DNA of 64,000 nt from Pyrus communis (lineage: Eukaryota; Streptophyta; Magnoliopsida; Rosales; Rosaceae): contig NC_084813.1 of the NCBI RefSeq assembly GCF_963583255.1, positions 5,070,001-5,134,000 on the forward strand, given 5' to 3'. The notes beneath the pieces were generated by a model. That model searched no databases and was not told the DNA's origin. It worked only from the letters and a program-made list of their open reading frames with translations. Both the position numbers and the translations under genes were made by a program. Positions 22,501 to 33,495 of this stretch are shown piece after piece. The number at the start of each line of letters is the position of its first letter. Position 1 is the stretch's first letter.

Positions 22501-25500
22501 ATGTCCCTTGATGTCAGCTATCCCTTAATATTTGGCTGTATGTATGGCTTGTTTTGTGACTGGTATCCAGTGGTATATCACAATGAAATATCATGGGACA
22601 AAAACTTGCCCTCTATATGTAAAGGGATCTGTCATTTGTATCTGTTGTTGTACCTTATAAAGCACAGTTCTTTCTTTTTCTTTTTTATCAGTGAAACTCT
22701 GTATTTAAACACATTAACTCATCATCCATAAGTTCTTAATGTTAAATTAGAGTGAGTTAGAGTGAGAGAGATTACGTTTGACTCTTTGCAATTGCAATCT
22801 CCCAATTTATAGTGAATTCTGCATGTTGGCCTCTCCAGTGATGGGAGGAGGTCCACATGGGAGGGGAAATGAGAGTGCTAAATACTGATGTTAGAAAAAA
22901 TTACAACTACAAAACTTGACAGTGGTCGTGCTAAATATTATCTTTGTACAAATATTAACTTAATCTTTTGTTCGCTATGAAGTTTGAAGAGATTTTTTCA
23001 TAGCAAGGCCGATGCTTTCCTTTCAAATGACTACTATGACTCAGATATAGCCTGGATGGAGTTGGTTAGTAGAGTATTTAATATACGATATACAATCATG
23101 AATTATAATTCAGTTATATGGTGTTGGTTATTCGTTCCTTCCTATAAACAATTTTTCCATGAGCTACTTTATTAATATGTCGAAGTTGCTAGCGCGCAGT
23201 TTATATGGTCTTATTATTGGTTTTATAGCATACATGAAGACGGTCATATGATTGCTTATTGTTAATTATTTTCTATTTAATTTAACAAGAATATCTAGTT
23301 TTCTACAGTTGCATTGCCTGGCCCAACCCGTGCCTATTCCTGTGCTGAACAATGGGGTTATATCTTGTAATAAGGAATCCCCTATTATGTTGCCTGCTGA
23401 CAACCATTTTTTCAGTAATGATCACAATTTTCTTTCTTAATGTATAACTTAAACAGCAATAAAATAAATTCGAAACCAGTGGCCCAGTGGAGGTGCTAAC
23501 AACATATCTTGGCTCTATCCACTAGAAATACATTTTCACCATGCACTTGCCTTCAAATATTTGACCATTCTTTCCTGCTTAAATGACCCAAAAAATTGCC
23601 AACAGACTACAACTTTATAAAACTTTAGCTTTTTCCCACCACGATAAGCACAGTGTTTCTCACTAAATAGTTATACACAAGACTGGGTGAACTGTGAAGT
23701 CACCAAACTGAACCTTGTTTCTCGGAACAACCTGTACCATAGTCTCATGAAGATGAGACAGTGAAAGCATGGAAGCTTTCTTGTTTTCCTCTTGTTATTT
23801 GCTTATTGTCTGTAAATTCTTAAGAGCATAAACTGTTGAACCAGCCTTTGTTTTTGTCTACTGTTCTGTTGTAGGACTCTAAGCTGGATGTTACTATTGG
23901 TCCATATGAAACATATGAAGATGCTCTTTTTGGATACAAGGTATTTTTTATGTGGAGCACCCTTGTGTTTTGAGCTTCGGCATTTATCACTTTGTATTTT
24001 TAAATGTGATCAAACTGACTTACTGCAAATACAATGATATTGATCTCAGATTTCTATTTTTTTTTTCATTAAGATTTTTATACTATTCATTTTCTTGCAT
24101 TTGGGCATTTATTTTCTGAAAGGACATATTTGGGAATTTAAGTGATATAGCATGGTAGTAATTTTCGGCCTTTAGATGTTATTGAACTGCCTTTTATTTC
24201 AGGCTACTTTTGAAGCATTTATTGGAGTTCGGGATGACAAGGCAACTGCTCAAGTAAAGCTTTTCGGTGACAATTTGCAGGTACTGTTGTACAAGCATTT
24301 TCTACCAGAGATGCAATATCTTACCAAAATAATAAAGATCTTGACAACTTTGTTATTCCTTCTAACCATCCATTATTACTATTTTTATAAGGTTTTGGAA
24401 CAAAATCTGCCACTGGACAGTGTCTACAAGTCCAAAGATGTGATATCTGCTCCTATTCGAGTCATCGATCTTATTTACAATGCCGGAGTAAGTTTTGGAA
24501 CTCTAGTAAATCTTTCAAGATGTTCTAATCTATGGCAACATGCAAGTTTTCGTAACAGAGGCACAATGACTGGGATTATGGTTTTCCCTGCTTCTAACCC
24601 TATACTGTTGAGCCAAATAGTCAATGAAAAAGTGTTTGGAGGGTAGAAAATGAAAATATATACGTCTCATATTAGGTTTGAGTTTCACATATATCTACCA
24701 ATCACAAGTAAAGTTAGTAGTGGCTCGGGTTTTAATAAAATAGTTTTCTTCTTAGTTGTAAAGTCAGTCCATGGAGGTCAGAGTCTTCTTGACCTGTGTT
24801 TAATAATATATTATACATATGCAAATTGATCTGGTTGGTGAAGTGACATTGACGACTTCAAAATTTACCCCAGGATGTCAAGGGTCCTCAAACTGCTGCT
24901 TTTAATCTACCAAATGATGAGCATATTGTAAAAGATCGAGGAACATCAATGGTCATGCTTAAGAATATCTCAGAGGCCAAGTAAAAATTTCCTTCCCTCA
25001 TATCAGTATCCATTATTGCTTTTCCAAATTTTGATCTGTTGTGTTGGAATGGTAATGTCAGAACTACCTATGCTAAATCAGGTTCAAGCACATTCTTCTA
25101 CCTATAGCCGATGTTTGTATGACAAAGGAACAACAGGAACTTGTAGATTTTGAATCTTTCTTCACTCACACAATTTGCCATGAGTGCTGCCATGGGATTG
25201 GACCTCATAGCATAACACTTCCAGATGGTAGAAAGTCAACAGTGAGATTGGTGAGTGACATCACTATAAATTATCTAATTTACTTGTTCACTATAGTTTG
25301 GTTTGACAACCTTTGTGAATTGCATCGCTGCTAATAGTAAACCAAACAATTCTTCAAAATAAGGTTTAGTACGTCTAGCAGAACGGATAGTTTAATAAAC
25401 TTTTATTGTCAATTTTATAGTAATTGTTGCTGGTCAATGCGCGTTAAAACTTGAGGTTGATTTCCCAGCTCTACCTATCTTACTACAGAGAGACATCGAA

Positions 25501-28429
25501 ACATATTTGAGAATTAAAGTGTTGCAGCAAGAACACTTTGTTAAAGTCCAGTTTCCTTGCAAAACCCTTGAAATCTTGTTTCCTTGCAAAACCCTATTCG
25601 GTTGCTTAAGTTTTGTTTGCTTTTTACAGTCAATCGTGGTGGCGGTGCAGGTGATGCCCACCTTAGTTGACTTTTCATAAAAACATGTGGTGTCTTCATA
25701 TTGTCGAGGCATGTGATGACTATGTTGTTGAGGTGTTAAGGCACTTTATGTCATCATGTATGTACGTGTGTGATGCCTAGTTGTTAAAGTGGGCAATAAT
25801 ATTTCTAGCCTTCTTGAAATGGAACATCTTGCATCAAAATTTGAAGTTTTGTTTCGAGTTTTTGTGAAAATGGATCCCAATCAGTGATTCTTGACATTGT
25901 CAGTATAGAAAGTCTCTCTAGATGATTATTGGTCAATTTTTTTATGACCCCAAGAAGAGTAAATTGTAGCAATGGTCCCTTAACTTTAACTCAATTGGAG
26001 CAATGGTCCCTCAACTAAAACTCCATTACCATTGGTCCCTCAAATCCTCAAAACGTGCAGCTATGGTCCCTCAACTAAAAATTCATTACCATTGGTCCCT
26101 TAACTTTAATCTAACTGAAGAAATGGTTTCTCAACTTTAACCCAATTGGAGCAATGGTCCCTCAACTTTAACCCAATTGGAGCAATGGTCCCTCAACTTT
26201 AACCCAATTGTAGCAATGGTCCTTCCAACATAGCTCATTTTGACAAAATTCTGACAAAGTTGACGAAAAGAACCATATCTACACCTTTTGATGAGTTGAG
26301 GTACCCCAACTGTAGCAATGGTCTTTCCAACATAACTTATTTTGACAAAATTCTAACGAAGTTGAGAAAAAGGACTATAGCTACACATTTTGATAAGTTG
26401 AGGGACCAATGGTAATGGATTTTAGTTAAGGGATCATTGCTACAATTTACTCCCCAGGAACCCAGTTGCATTTTTATTTTATTTTTCTGATTTGGGGTTT
26501 TAGACATCAATGAATTGAGGAGTTAAGGGACCAATGGTAATGGATTTTTAGTTAAGGGATCATTGCTACAATTTACTCCCCCAAGAGCCCAGTTGCATTT
26601 TTATTTTTATTTTTTTATTTGGGGTTTTAGACATCAATGAATTTCTTTAACTTATGGAGGAGTTTGTTAGTTGTGAAGCATTTTTAAGATCAGTTGTATT
26701 ATTTATGTAAAAAAAAAGATTTCTCATAATTTTTACCAATTTTTGACGATTATATTCAAAGTTCTTGTGCTTCTTACTATGTTTCTAATGTCATATTAAA
26801 CAGTTTAAGAAAAATTAATAAAAAAAAAAAAGAAGGAAATTTCAAAAAGGTTAAGTACATCAAGTGTGCACTGTTTTCTTAATGCCAAATCTGATTTGCC
26901 CTGTGTCCCTTTCATCTCTTGATAAAGGAACTGCAAGAACTCCACTCAGCTCTGGAAGAAGCAAAAGCTGATATAGTTGGCCTTTGGGCGTTGAAGTTCC
27001 TAATCCACAAGGTGAGTGGCGATTAATTTGGTTGAGATTGCTTCGCTTCACTTTCTCATTAGTGGGATAGTTTGGTTTACAATTCCTTCTTGTTGACACA
27101 TTTGCATCTTTGATTGGTTTTAATTATGTTATCATCAAGGCAGGTGGCCCTCTACTACAGTGGTGGAGAGGAGTGTTGCCCTTGCATGACGGCGTGGGTT
27201 TGAACCCCGTCAGCTCTCTAATCTAACAAATCTATCATTTGTCAAAAAAAAATTATGTTATCATCAAGATGATGCTGGACCTCTTGTTGATTGAGTTTTT
27301 TTACCTTTCATTTTGATAATTATTAATGAAAATTTTCTTTCTCATAAGAAGTTGTGTTATTGTCACTGGTAGTCTTAATTTCATGGTGTGGTGGCACACA
27401 AGCTGTGTTCTAGTGCTTATGCTAGTTGAAGTTCCAAATTTCTCTGTCTTTCTGGTTCCAGGACATGCTCCCAAAGAGTTTATTGAAGTCTATGTATGTT
27501 TCTTTTCTTGCTGGATGCTTCCGTTCCGTACGGTTTGGTCTTGAAGAAGCTCATGGGTAAGCTAGTAACTCACCCTCCTCTAGTCCACTTTTGTCACTTG
27601 TCAGCAAGCAAATTATACTATAGTAAGCATCTAGCATGTTTGGCCACCAAAGTATCTTATATTTTATATTTGCAGAAAAGGACAAGCGTTGCAATTTAAC
27701 TGGTTGTATGAGGAAGGAGCCTTTATTTTGAATCCTGATGAAACATTTTCTGTTGACTTTACCAAGGTATTACTTCCCAAGTTCCAAATTTCCTCCTTAT
27801 GCCCCCTGAGATGACACATCAAGGCCATATATATAACTACTCCTTTGTTTTGGTAAAAGGTTGAAGGTGCAGTTGAGAACCTGAGTAGGGCGATACTCAC
27901 CATACAAGCAAAAGGTGACAAGGAGGCTGCAAATGTACTGCTTCAGAAATACGGTGTAATGACGAACCCAATAAAAGTTGCTCTGCAGAAATTAGAGAAA
28001 ATTCAGGTACGAAAGGCTACTTCGATAAGCTTGATCCAAATATGAAGAATTATGGCACATGTATGCATATTATTAAGCTGATATTTGCAAATCACTGGCA
28101 TTATCTATAAGACATTTTCTCAGTTTTCATTTGATCAAGTTGACATTCTGTGATTGTATTTATTAAGCTGCATTTTCGCATTGAGAAATGTTCGGTAATT
28201 TGCATTATGTAGTTTGTTTTTGGCTCCCTTCTGTTCTTTTTAATGTTTGGAAATCCCATATAAAGGAAAATCTAAAACTGAAATCTGTAATCCAAAAAGA
28301 TGCTTTAAGTTTCTGTGAATCATATGGCAACGTCATGCAATTACTAACGTTTTCTTATTTGCATAGGTCCCCGTGGATATAGTTCCCACATTCCCGGTAA
28401 TTGATAAAATATTGGAGCAAAGACAATAA
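17431..28429 (+). CDS. NUDT3: Nudix hydrolase / dipeptidyl peptidase III fusion protein (Arabidopsis NUDT3 type)
   Basis: 21 coding exons give 786 aa: 17431-17522, 17837-18016, 18229-18306, 18890-18986, 19196-19329, 19865-19946, 20730-20816, 21229-21335, 21807-21978, 22057-22310, 22983-23064, 23875-23940, 24203-24280, 24392-24487, 24874-24980, 25082-25250, 26928-27011, 27462-27556, 27676-27766, 27860-28006, 28367-28429. The N-terminal Nudix domain hydrolyses nucleoside-diphosphate-linked compounds; its box (residues 78-100) reads GHISAGDSS...RRELQEELGI, with Asp at the first Glu position. The rest is a peptidase family M49 domain: zinc site HECCH (H604, E605, H608), then EEAKAD (637-642) with the presumed third ligand E638. 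The zinc motif is HEXXH rather than the HEXXGH of animal enzymes. Intron 1 has a GC donor (AG|GCAAGT). Substrates of the plant protein are not evident from sequence. No break seen. Confidence 0.93.
18341..18376 (+). repeat. TA microsatellite
   Basis: (TA)n in an intron of the NUDT3-type gene. Confidence 0.9.
19530..19588 (+). repeat. Poly-T tract
   Basis: Two long T runs separated by AAA, intronic. A possible assembly weak point and a possible remnant of a reverse-orientation poly-A tail. Confidence 0.8.
25955..26460. mobile_element. TIR element with internal 'CAATGGTCCCT' repeats in a NUDT3 intron
   Basis: The left end reads GAGTAAATTGTAGCAATGGTCC. The inverted right end (26427-26455) reads GGAGTAAATTGTAGCAATGATCC. 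Between them the phrases CAATGGTCCCTCAACTTTAACCCAATTGGAG and CATTACCATTGGTCCCT recur in tandem and in inverted orientation. This gives the element an inverted-repeat form with an internally repeated body. It lies in the largest intron (25251-26927). The family name is unknown to me; it resembles common plant non-autonomous elements. Confidence 0.6.
26399..26642 (+). repeat. Tandem duplication of about 120 bp
   Basis: The segment from about 26399 to 26515 is repeated from about 26516 to 26642. Both contain GGGACCAATGGTAATGGATTTT, ATCATTGCTACAATTTACTCC, CCCAGTTGCATTTTTATTTT and GGGGTTTTAGACATCAATGAAT. It duplicates the right terminus of the neighbouring TIR element plus its flank, with few differences, so it is younger than that insertion. 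Confidence 0.75.
27122..27268 (+). mobile_element. tRNA-derived SINE with an 18-bp target duplication
   Basis: The body (27140-27250) has a box B-like GGGTTTGAACCCC and ends in an A-rich tail. It is flanked by the perfect direct repeat AATTATGTTATCATCAAG at 27122-27139 and 27251-27268, the mark of target-primed reverse transcription. It lies in an intron of the NUDT3-type gene, sense to it. The intact duplication suggests a recent insertion. A box A is less clear (GTGGTGGAGAGG). Confidence 0.8.
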
Positions 28430-29255
28430 ATTGGTGAGTCTCATTGCCATTCTTCAAGGATTCTAGTAGATGACAACATAATTCCTAAGCTAATGACCGA
28501 ACGCAACATTTGATCTTGATCCCATCTTATAAATTCTTCCTCTACCTATTGAATATATCGAGTCTCAACCAATCTCTTAATTCTTGCACTGTGTGCTTGC
28601 AGATCATGAGACAGACGTGGCTTCGATGACTTTTTTATCTCGCAGTAATCTGGTTGAGTGGTGAGATAATTCTCATTGCTCTGCTCTGTCTATGAACTCC
28701 TCTGAGTTTGGGGACGCATGGATAATATACGGACTTGACCACACAACATGAGGGTGAGTACAAACGGGTACATGGTTACTTTTTGATTTGGTTGGTTACT
28801 TGTGGTACATTATGGATGTAAGATGGTTAAATAGATGACAGGTCGCATGTCGCTCCAAATGGAAGATTGAGTCGAGTCTGGTATGCAATAAAGTCGAGCG
28901 ACTCAAGTCATTTTCCTCGTCTGAAAAATAGTGTCCTAAGCTGACATAAAACTATGTAAGCATGATTGATTGGTCGTAGGATTAATCTTGCTTTTCCATA
29001 TTATCCTTTGAGTCTCGTCTAGTTATGGGTGACTAATTGAGATATTCAGTCTTGGACTCTTGTTTATTTTGTTTGATTTTAATGAATTCAGACGATTGGA
29101 AATGAAGGAAAATAATGTATGAAGGAATGGGGAAAAATGAGAGGGTGTTGGTCCTTGTTCATTTTTCTATACATGTCGGGTACTGCCACACGTGGCTGGT
29201 TATGCCTTTGACGTGTGCGTTTACCGTCGCATGTGGCATCTCAGTTCAATAGTAC
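28430..29255 (+). other. 3' untranslated region and downstream flank of the NUDT3-type gene
   Basis: A plausible 3' UTR intron starts at about 28434 (AATTG|GTGAGTC) and ends at TGCTTGCAG (about 28601). It begins within ten bases of the stop codon, so it should not trigger nonsense-mediated decay. Beyond about 28700 I see no gene; the sequence is ordinary AT-rich DNA. Confidence 0.4.
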
Positions 29256-29260
29256 ATTGT

Positions 29261-29552
29261 TGTCACATCCAGGTCCGGATCTCCACCACATTCCGGGCTC
29301 GACTCTACCGTAGCACGATATTGTCCGCTTTAGGCCCCTACTAGACCCTCATGTTGTTTTTGGGAACTCACACGAGAACTTCCTAGTGGGTCATCCATAT
29401 TGAGATTGCTCTTGCGCGCTACTCGCTTAACTTCGGAGTTCCGATGAACTTCGAAGTCAGTGAGTCCCCAAAAAGCCTCGTGCTAGGTAGATATGAGAAT
29501 ATACATATAAGACTTACATGATCCACTCCTCTGGACGATGTGGGATGTCACA
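29261..29552 (-). mobile_element. Solo LTR of a Cassandra-type TRIM (5S rRNA-derived)
   Basis: Read on the minus strand it starts TGTGACATCCCACATCG and ends CCTGGATGTGACA. The centre carries a 5S rRNA-like segment: CATCGGAACTCCGAAGTTAAGC, split as GGAACTCCGAAGTTAAGCG, then a degenerate GGATGACCCACTAGGAAGT. CATTGT occurs on both sides (29255-29260 and 29551-29556, the latter overlapping the LTR end by two bases), consistent with a target duplication. No internal domain follows, so it is a solo LTR left by recombination. Confidence 0.8.
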
Positions 29553-29559
29553 TTGTTAT

Positions 29560-30835
29560 GTGTAAAAAAATTTGTAGCAATGCATACTATTGGATAGGGG
29601 ATGTCATGTGACAGTGAAACTTTTATGTACATATGACTCCAACCAAAAATAATATTCTGAAAAGTGCAAATTAAAAATTAACTATAATACTTACACGTAT
29701 TTTGTCCTAATACGTAGCTTAATTGATTTTGTTCTCTGCTGCAAATAACTCCATTTTGCTTTCCAATTCTAGCGGCAAAATAAAATTAATAATATCTTCT
29801 TGGATGGTCCCAATAAACTGAAGTCAATAGGTATATTCTTTTGTTCTTAATAAACTTAAGTCAATAGGTATATACTTTTTGTTCTAATAAATAGGGGCTC
29901 GTATAAGAGGTTTAAGTTCGAATTTAGTTGATAACAAGTTTGATATCAATTTATTCCCTTAACTCTCAAAGTATATGGTTGTTTAAAAAAAGTACTTTTA
30001 AGTGGGCGCGGGTTGGGTTGGGTTGGTTTTGCGCCAAAATTGAAATAAAATTGACCTAGTCAGTTGAGCCAAAATTGCAAACCGAAATCGATCAGGCTGG
30101 GTCTAAGATAGATGATGTCAGTTAACTGACAATGCGGGGTAGGTTTGGGTTGATTTTTGGTTTGTGGATGATGTCGGAGTGGGAGAGAAGAGCTGTCATC
30201 TGGAGAGATTCACGATGGTGGTGGTGGAGGAAGGAAGAATGGAGAACGCGGCTTGGAGGCTGCTGTGCTAAGTTTGAGAACTAAGTTTGAAAGTGAGATA
30301 AAAGAGGCCACAATAACAAACAGCCAAAAAGTGCTATCCATTAAACACCCAAAACGGGTCCATAAGAACAAACAGCCGAAAGGGCAAGAAAGTAAAGAAA
30401 ATGTGATGTCGATGCAAACTAGGCAACAGAAAAGTCATCCTATAGATATAGACAAAACACCACCATCACCACTAAGGTCTTTATTCTTACTAAAACAAAT
30501 AAAAGTAAACACACGGGTGGATTCGGTTAATTGATGTCCAAAAATTATAAGAACTGCTCGTCAAACTGACTTTAATCGGTACGGTTCGGTATACTAACCG
30601 GAAAAAAAAAAACGAAAAAAAAAAAAACAAACCTAACTAAACCGTCGTCGTTGCGGTTTAGTCAGTTTTTTATTTAATTGCCCAGCCCTATCTTATTTAA
30701 TATCTACATTAGTTTTTCAATTTTTTTAATGATATTTTTCGGCAAACAATTCTAAAATTATGGTTCGTGACACATTCTTGGGATGAGAAAATTTGGAATC
30801 ATAAGCAAAGATACAAACAGTTGGCATTTTCTTTC
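29560..30835. other. Intergenic DNA with an unrecognised open frame
   Basis: An open frame at 30253-30534 (93 codons, Lys/Gln-rich, with KENVMSMQTRQQKS and DKTPPSPLRSL) is preceded by GGTGGTGGTGGAGGAAGG. I do not recognise it and it has no clear splice or promoter context. It could be a gene fragment. The remainder is AT-rich with A runs at 30600-30630. Confidence 0.3.
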
Positions 30836-30839
30836 ATGA

Positions 30840-31136
30840 CACTACTACAAATGAGGGTCAATAGCCATTGGTTTCCATGGTAGAAGTCACAGTTACCGTC
30901 CATCTGTGGGGTTGGGACCAGGTACCGTCAATGGGCCAGGTGTTGACATAGCCACAGTAACTGTGCATATGTTTGTAGGAAAATAAATAAACATACCATT
31001 TTTTGCCAGTCTACACTTAGCTGCGGTTTACACCAATAGCATCATGCTTTGTGGCCACAGTTCTCTGTGGCTCACTGTAGGCATGGAGATGATTAGCTAC
31101 AAGCATCTGTGGTCTTTGACCCAAATTTTAGTAGTG
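30840..31136. mobile_element. CACTA-type MITE
   Basis: Begins with CACTACTACAAATGAGGG, the hallmark of plant CACTA elements, and ends with ATTTTAGTAGTG, whose inverse is CACTACTAAAAT. Length 297 bp. Flanks TGA (left) and AGA (right) are an imperfect 3-bp duplication. It contains subterminal repeats of a CACAGTTACCGTC/CCACAGTAACTG type and no coding capacity, so it is non-autonomous. Confidence 0.75.
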
Positions 31137-31662
31137 AGAAGTTTAATTGAGATAGCTTGTCAACTTATTTTTGGAAATTTCGTTATAACTTTCAATAAAT
31201 TAATAATTACACTACGGTGTGAAACGCTCCTTCCTCTTGATCGAAATTTCCAAGAAGATTTTATTGAGAGAAATAAATTCATCCTATCTCTTGTTGTACT
31301 TAATAATTTTTACACTATTAAAGAATATCAAAATAAAACAAAATTCTTCCACAATTTCTCCCACCTCAACTCGATCCTAATTTTTCCTGTCACATGCATA
31401 TAATTATACTTAATGAAAGGCCCATATTATAAACTAGGTAGCATAACAAACCAAATACCATAGGGTTTAGTGCCCTAAACCCTAAAAAATATAAGCAGAT
31501 AACAAAATTCATTACTCAAATAAAAGTAATGAAATAGATTTATAATTAAAGCAACAACCACAGAAATAAATAAATAAACCCTAAGGAAATCCAAAATAAA
31601 CACATAAAGAACTAGTAATAGTTTTGGGTTCAAATCCTTCTCTCAACCAAAACAAAAAAGAT

Positions 31663-32175
31663 CTAATAATAGTTGATGCGGTTGTTGTTGGCGTTGCTTG
31701 AACTCTTGTTAGGGTAAACAGTTTTGGTGACCTTCTGTTCGATCTTAACTTCCGTAGTAAACCCTAGATCCTTGTCAACATTCTTGTGGGTGTAGGTTTT
31801 CTTGGCCTCTTGCTTGTGACCCATCTGCCCCGTGCGCCTGTCCACATAGTCTTGTTCCTTCAACATCTCCATATAACTGCTCGAAGATCCATCGTATCGG
31901 TTGTTGTACGAGGATTTCACTCGGGTCTGAACTTCATTGGACACGCTCATCTGTCTGTTGTTGGTCGAGGGGCGCCTCACGGCATAGCCACCATGGGCGT
32001 TCATCCGTATGCTGTCGGTCAAAGGCTCCGCCACAGTGTAGCCATTAGAAAACACGTTCTTAGGTGCGCTGTTGGTCGAGGGGGTCACCACGGCGTAGCC
32101 AGCACGATGAGTTTCCGGCTCGTGGACTTTGACGTAGCCAATAAAGGCAGTTTCAGGCTGGTTGCGGTAGGCCAT
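31663..32175 (-). CDS. Unrecognised 170-aa protein with three tandem repeats
   Basis: Intact single-exon frame. The N-terminal half contains three imperfect repeats of about 20-25 residues, each opening with GYAV or GYTV: AGYAVVTPSTNSAPKNV, then GYTVAEPLTDSIRMNAH, then GYAVRRPSTNNRQMSV. The C-terminal half has SSSSYMEMLKEQDYVDRR and KDLGFTTEVKIEQKVTKTV, a charged amphipathic stretch, and ends in an Asn-rich tail. There is no signal peptide or membrane segment; the protein is predicted soluble and polar. A TATA box (TATAAATAG on the minus strand, 32235-32243) lies about 60 bases upstream of the ATG, so it is likely transcribed. I recognise no family. It could be a lineage-specific plant protein. 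Confidence 0.6.
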   Translation of the reverse strand: MAYRNQPETAFIGYVKVHEPETHRAGYAVVTPSTNSAPKNVFSNGYTVAEPLTDSIRMNAHGGYAVRRPSTNNRQMSVSNEVQTRVKSSYNNRYDGSSSSYMEMLKEQDYVDRRTGQMGHKQEAKKTYTHKNVDKDLGFTTEVKIEQKVTKTVYPNKSSSNANNNRINYY

Positions 32176-32234
32176 TATGCGATATCAGGTGCGTTTAGGT
32201 TTGAGAGAGGTTGTGTTTTGTGGCTTTTGGAGTC

Positions 32235-32243
32235 CTATTTATA
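32235..32243 (-). promoter_or_regulatory. TATA box of the 170-aa gene
   Basis: TATAAATAG on the minus strand, about 60 bases upstream of the start codon at 32175. Confidence 0.55.
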
Positions 32244-32249
32244 ACACAA

Positions 32250-33490
32250 CAGAGGAGTAAGCTTGAAGAAAGAGAAGTAAATGAAATTAGTAGAATATTC
32301 TTATTCTATACTAACTTACTAAAAATTCGTTAATTATATTGACACTTCATTCAAAAAGTTTATATGGAGATCTTTGTATTTCACTATACTCTTGATATTA
32401 CCAGATTTTGCCTAAATACACGCGGTAATTCTTTTAATTGGGGCCTAGAATATAGTTGCTTTCTTGTATTTTGCTAGATTTTTTACCAATAATATTTGTG
32501 AGATTTTGATTTTGATTTTTTGGAGTTATTATTATAGACATTCCTCAATTTTTTTTTATTTTTTTATTTTTATTGTTCTGCTCTTTTTGTTTTGTATTCG
32601 ACTTTCAAAAAAAAATCCATCGGTGGGTTTTAACGTGGGAATATTAATTACAAATAGGGGTTTAGGAAACTTTTAGATTTCCAATAAATAATTGCTAACT
32701 TTCTCCTAACAATTAAAATATGCTCAACATCTTCAACGTGATTGTGCTATGTCAAATGAAAAATAGTCATGGAGAAGTGAAGAGATGATGGGTATCTATG
32801 TCCAGGCAACTTAGGCAATGCTAGGTTGCACCAAGGATGAAAAGGAGACTCATTTTTTATTCTAATCGGGAGAATGATCGGCGGTGTCGTGAAGTGGTGG
32901 AGAAACGTTGGAAGGAACAATTCTATGGGTCAAGAAGCAGGTTCCAACTATGTGAGAAGGTGAAAAGGGTTTGGGATAAAAAAATTTAAGTTGGAGAAGA
33001 TGGAATGTTGGAACTCATCGAAGAGGAGAAATTTTAAGATCCGACGCCCAGATCACGTGTACTGTAAGGTCAAGGCTTACTCCACTCTTACCCTATTCTG
33101 GTCCCACCCTCTTTCTCATTTCCCTAGTCTGGTTTCCGGACAGAACGAGAAGAATATATCGTCCAAGAAGGCTACACGGTTGAACGAGGAAGTTCTTGCA
33201 GAGTACAAATTTCCATAGCTCAATCATGGGCGTTCACAGTATGTTTCCTACGTAAGTACGGGGATATTGGAAATTACTGGGATGGTGAAGCATTTCTTTA
33301 CTACTGGTTGACGTTTGCAAAATTTGAATCCCACTCCTATAAGAAAAACAGAATGTGCCAGCGCCCGAACTCTAATTCGAATCTTCCTCAACATAGTTTC
33401 ACAATATTACCTAGTGAAAAAGTAAAAAAAAAGAGACAAAAAATTCAATTTTTATTTCTGCAGGTAGTTCAATATTGAAAGAGAAGCAAG
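32250..33490. other. Intergenic DNA
   Basis: AT-rich sequence. An open frame at 32991-33218 is not recognisable and lacks context. A GAACTCTAATTCGAATCTTCC phrase near 33366-33386 is faintly SINE-like, but I see no flanking duplication. No gene supported. Confidence 0.35.
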
Positions 33491-33495
33491 ATTTC

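Noticed and set aside
27140..27250. A tRNA gene in the NUDT3 intron
   Set aside because: Box B-like sequence is present but no acceptor stem or anticodon arm can be drawn; the A tail and 18-bp target duplication show a SINE.
30253..30534. 93-codon open frame as a gene
   Set aside because: No family, promoter or splice support; kept only as a note in the intergenic entry.
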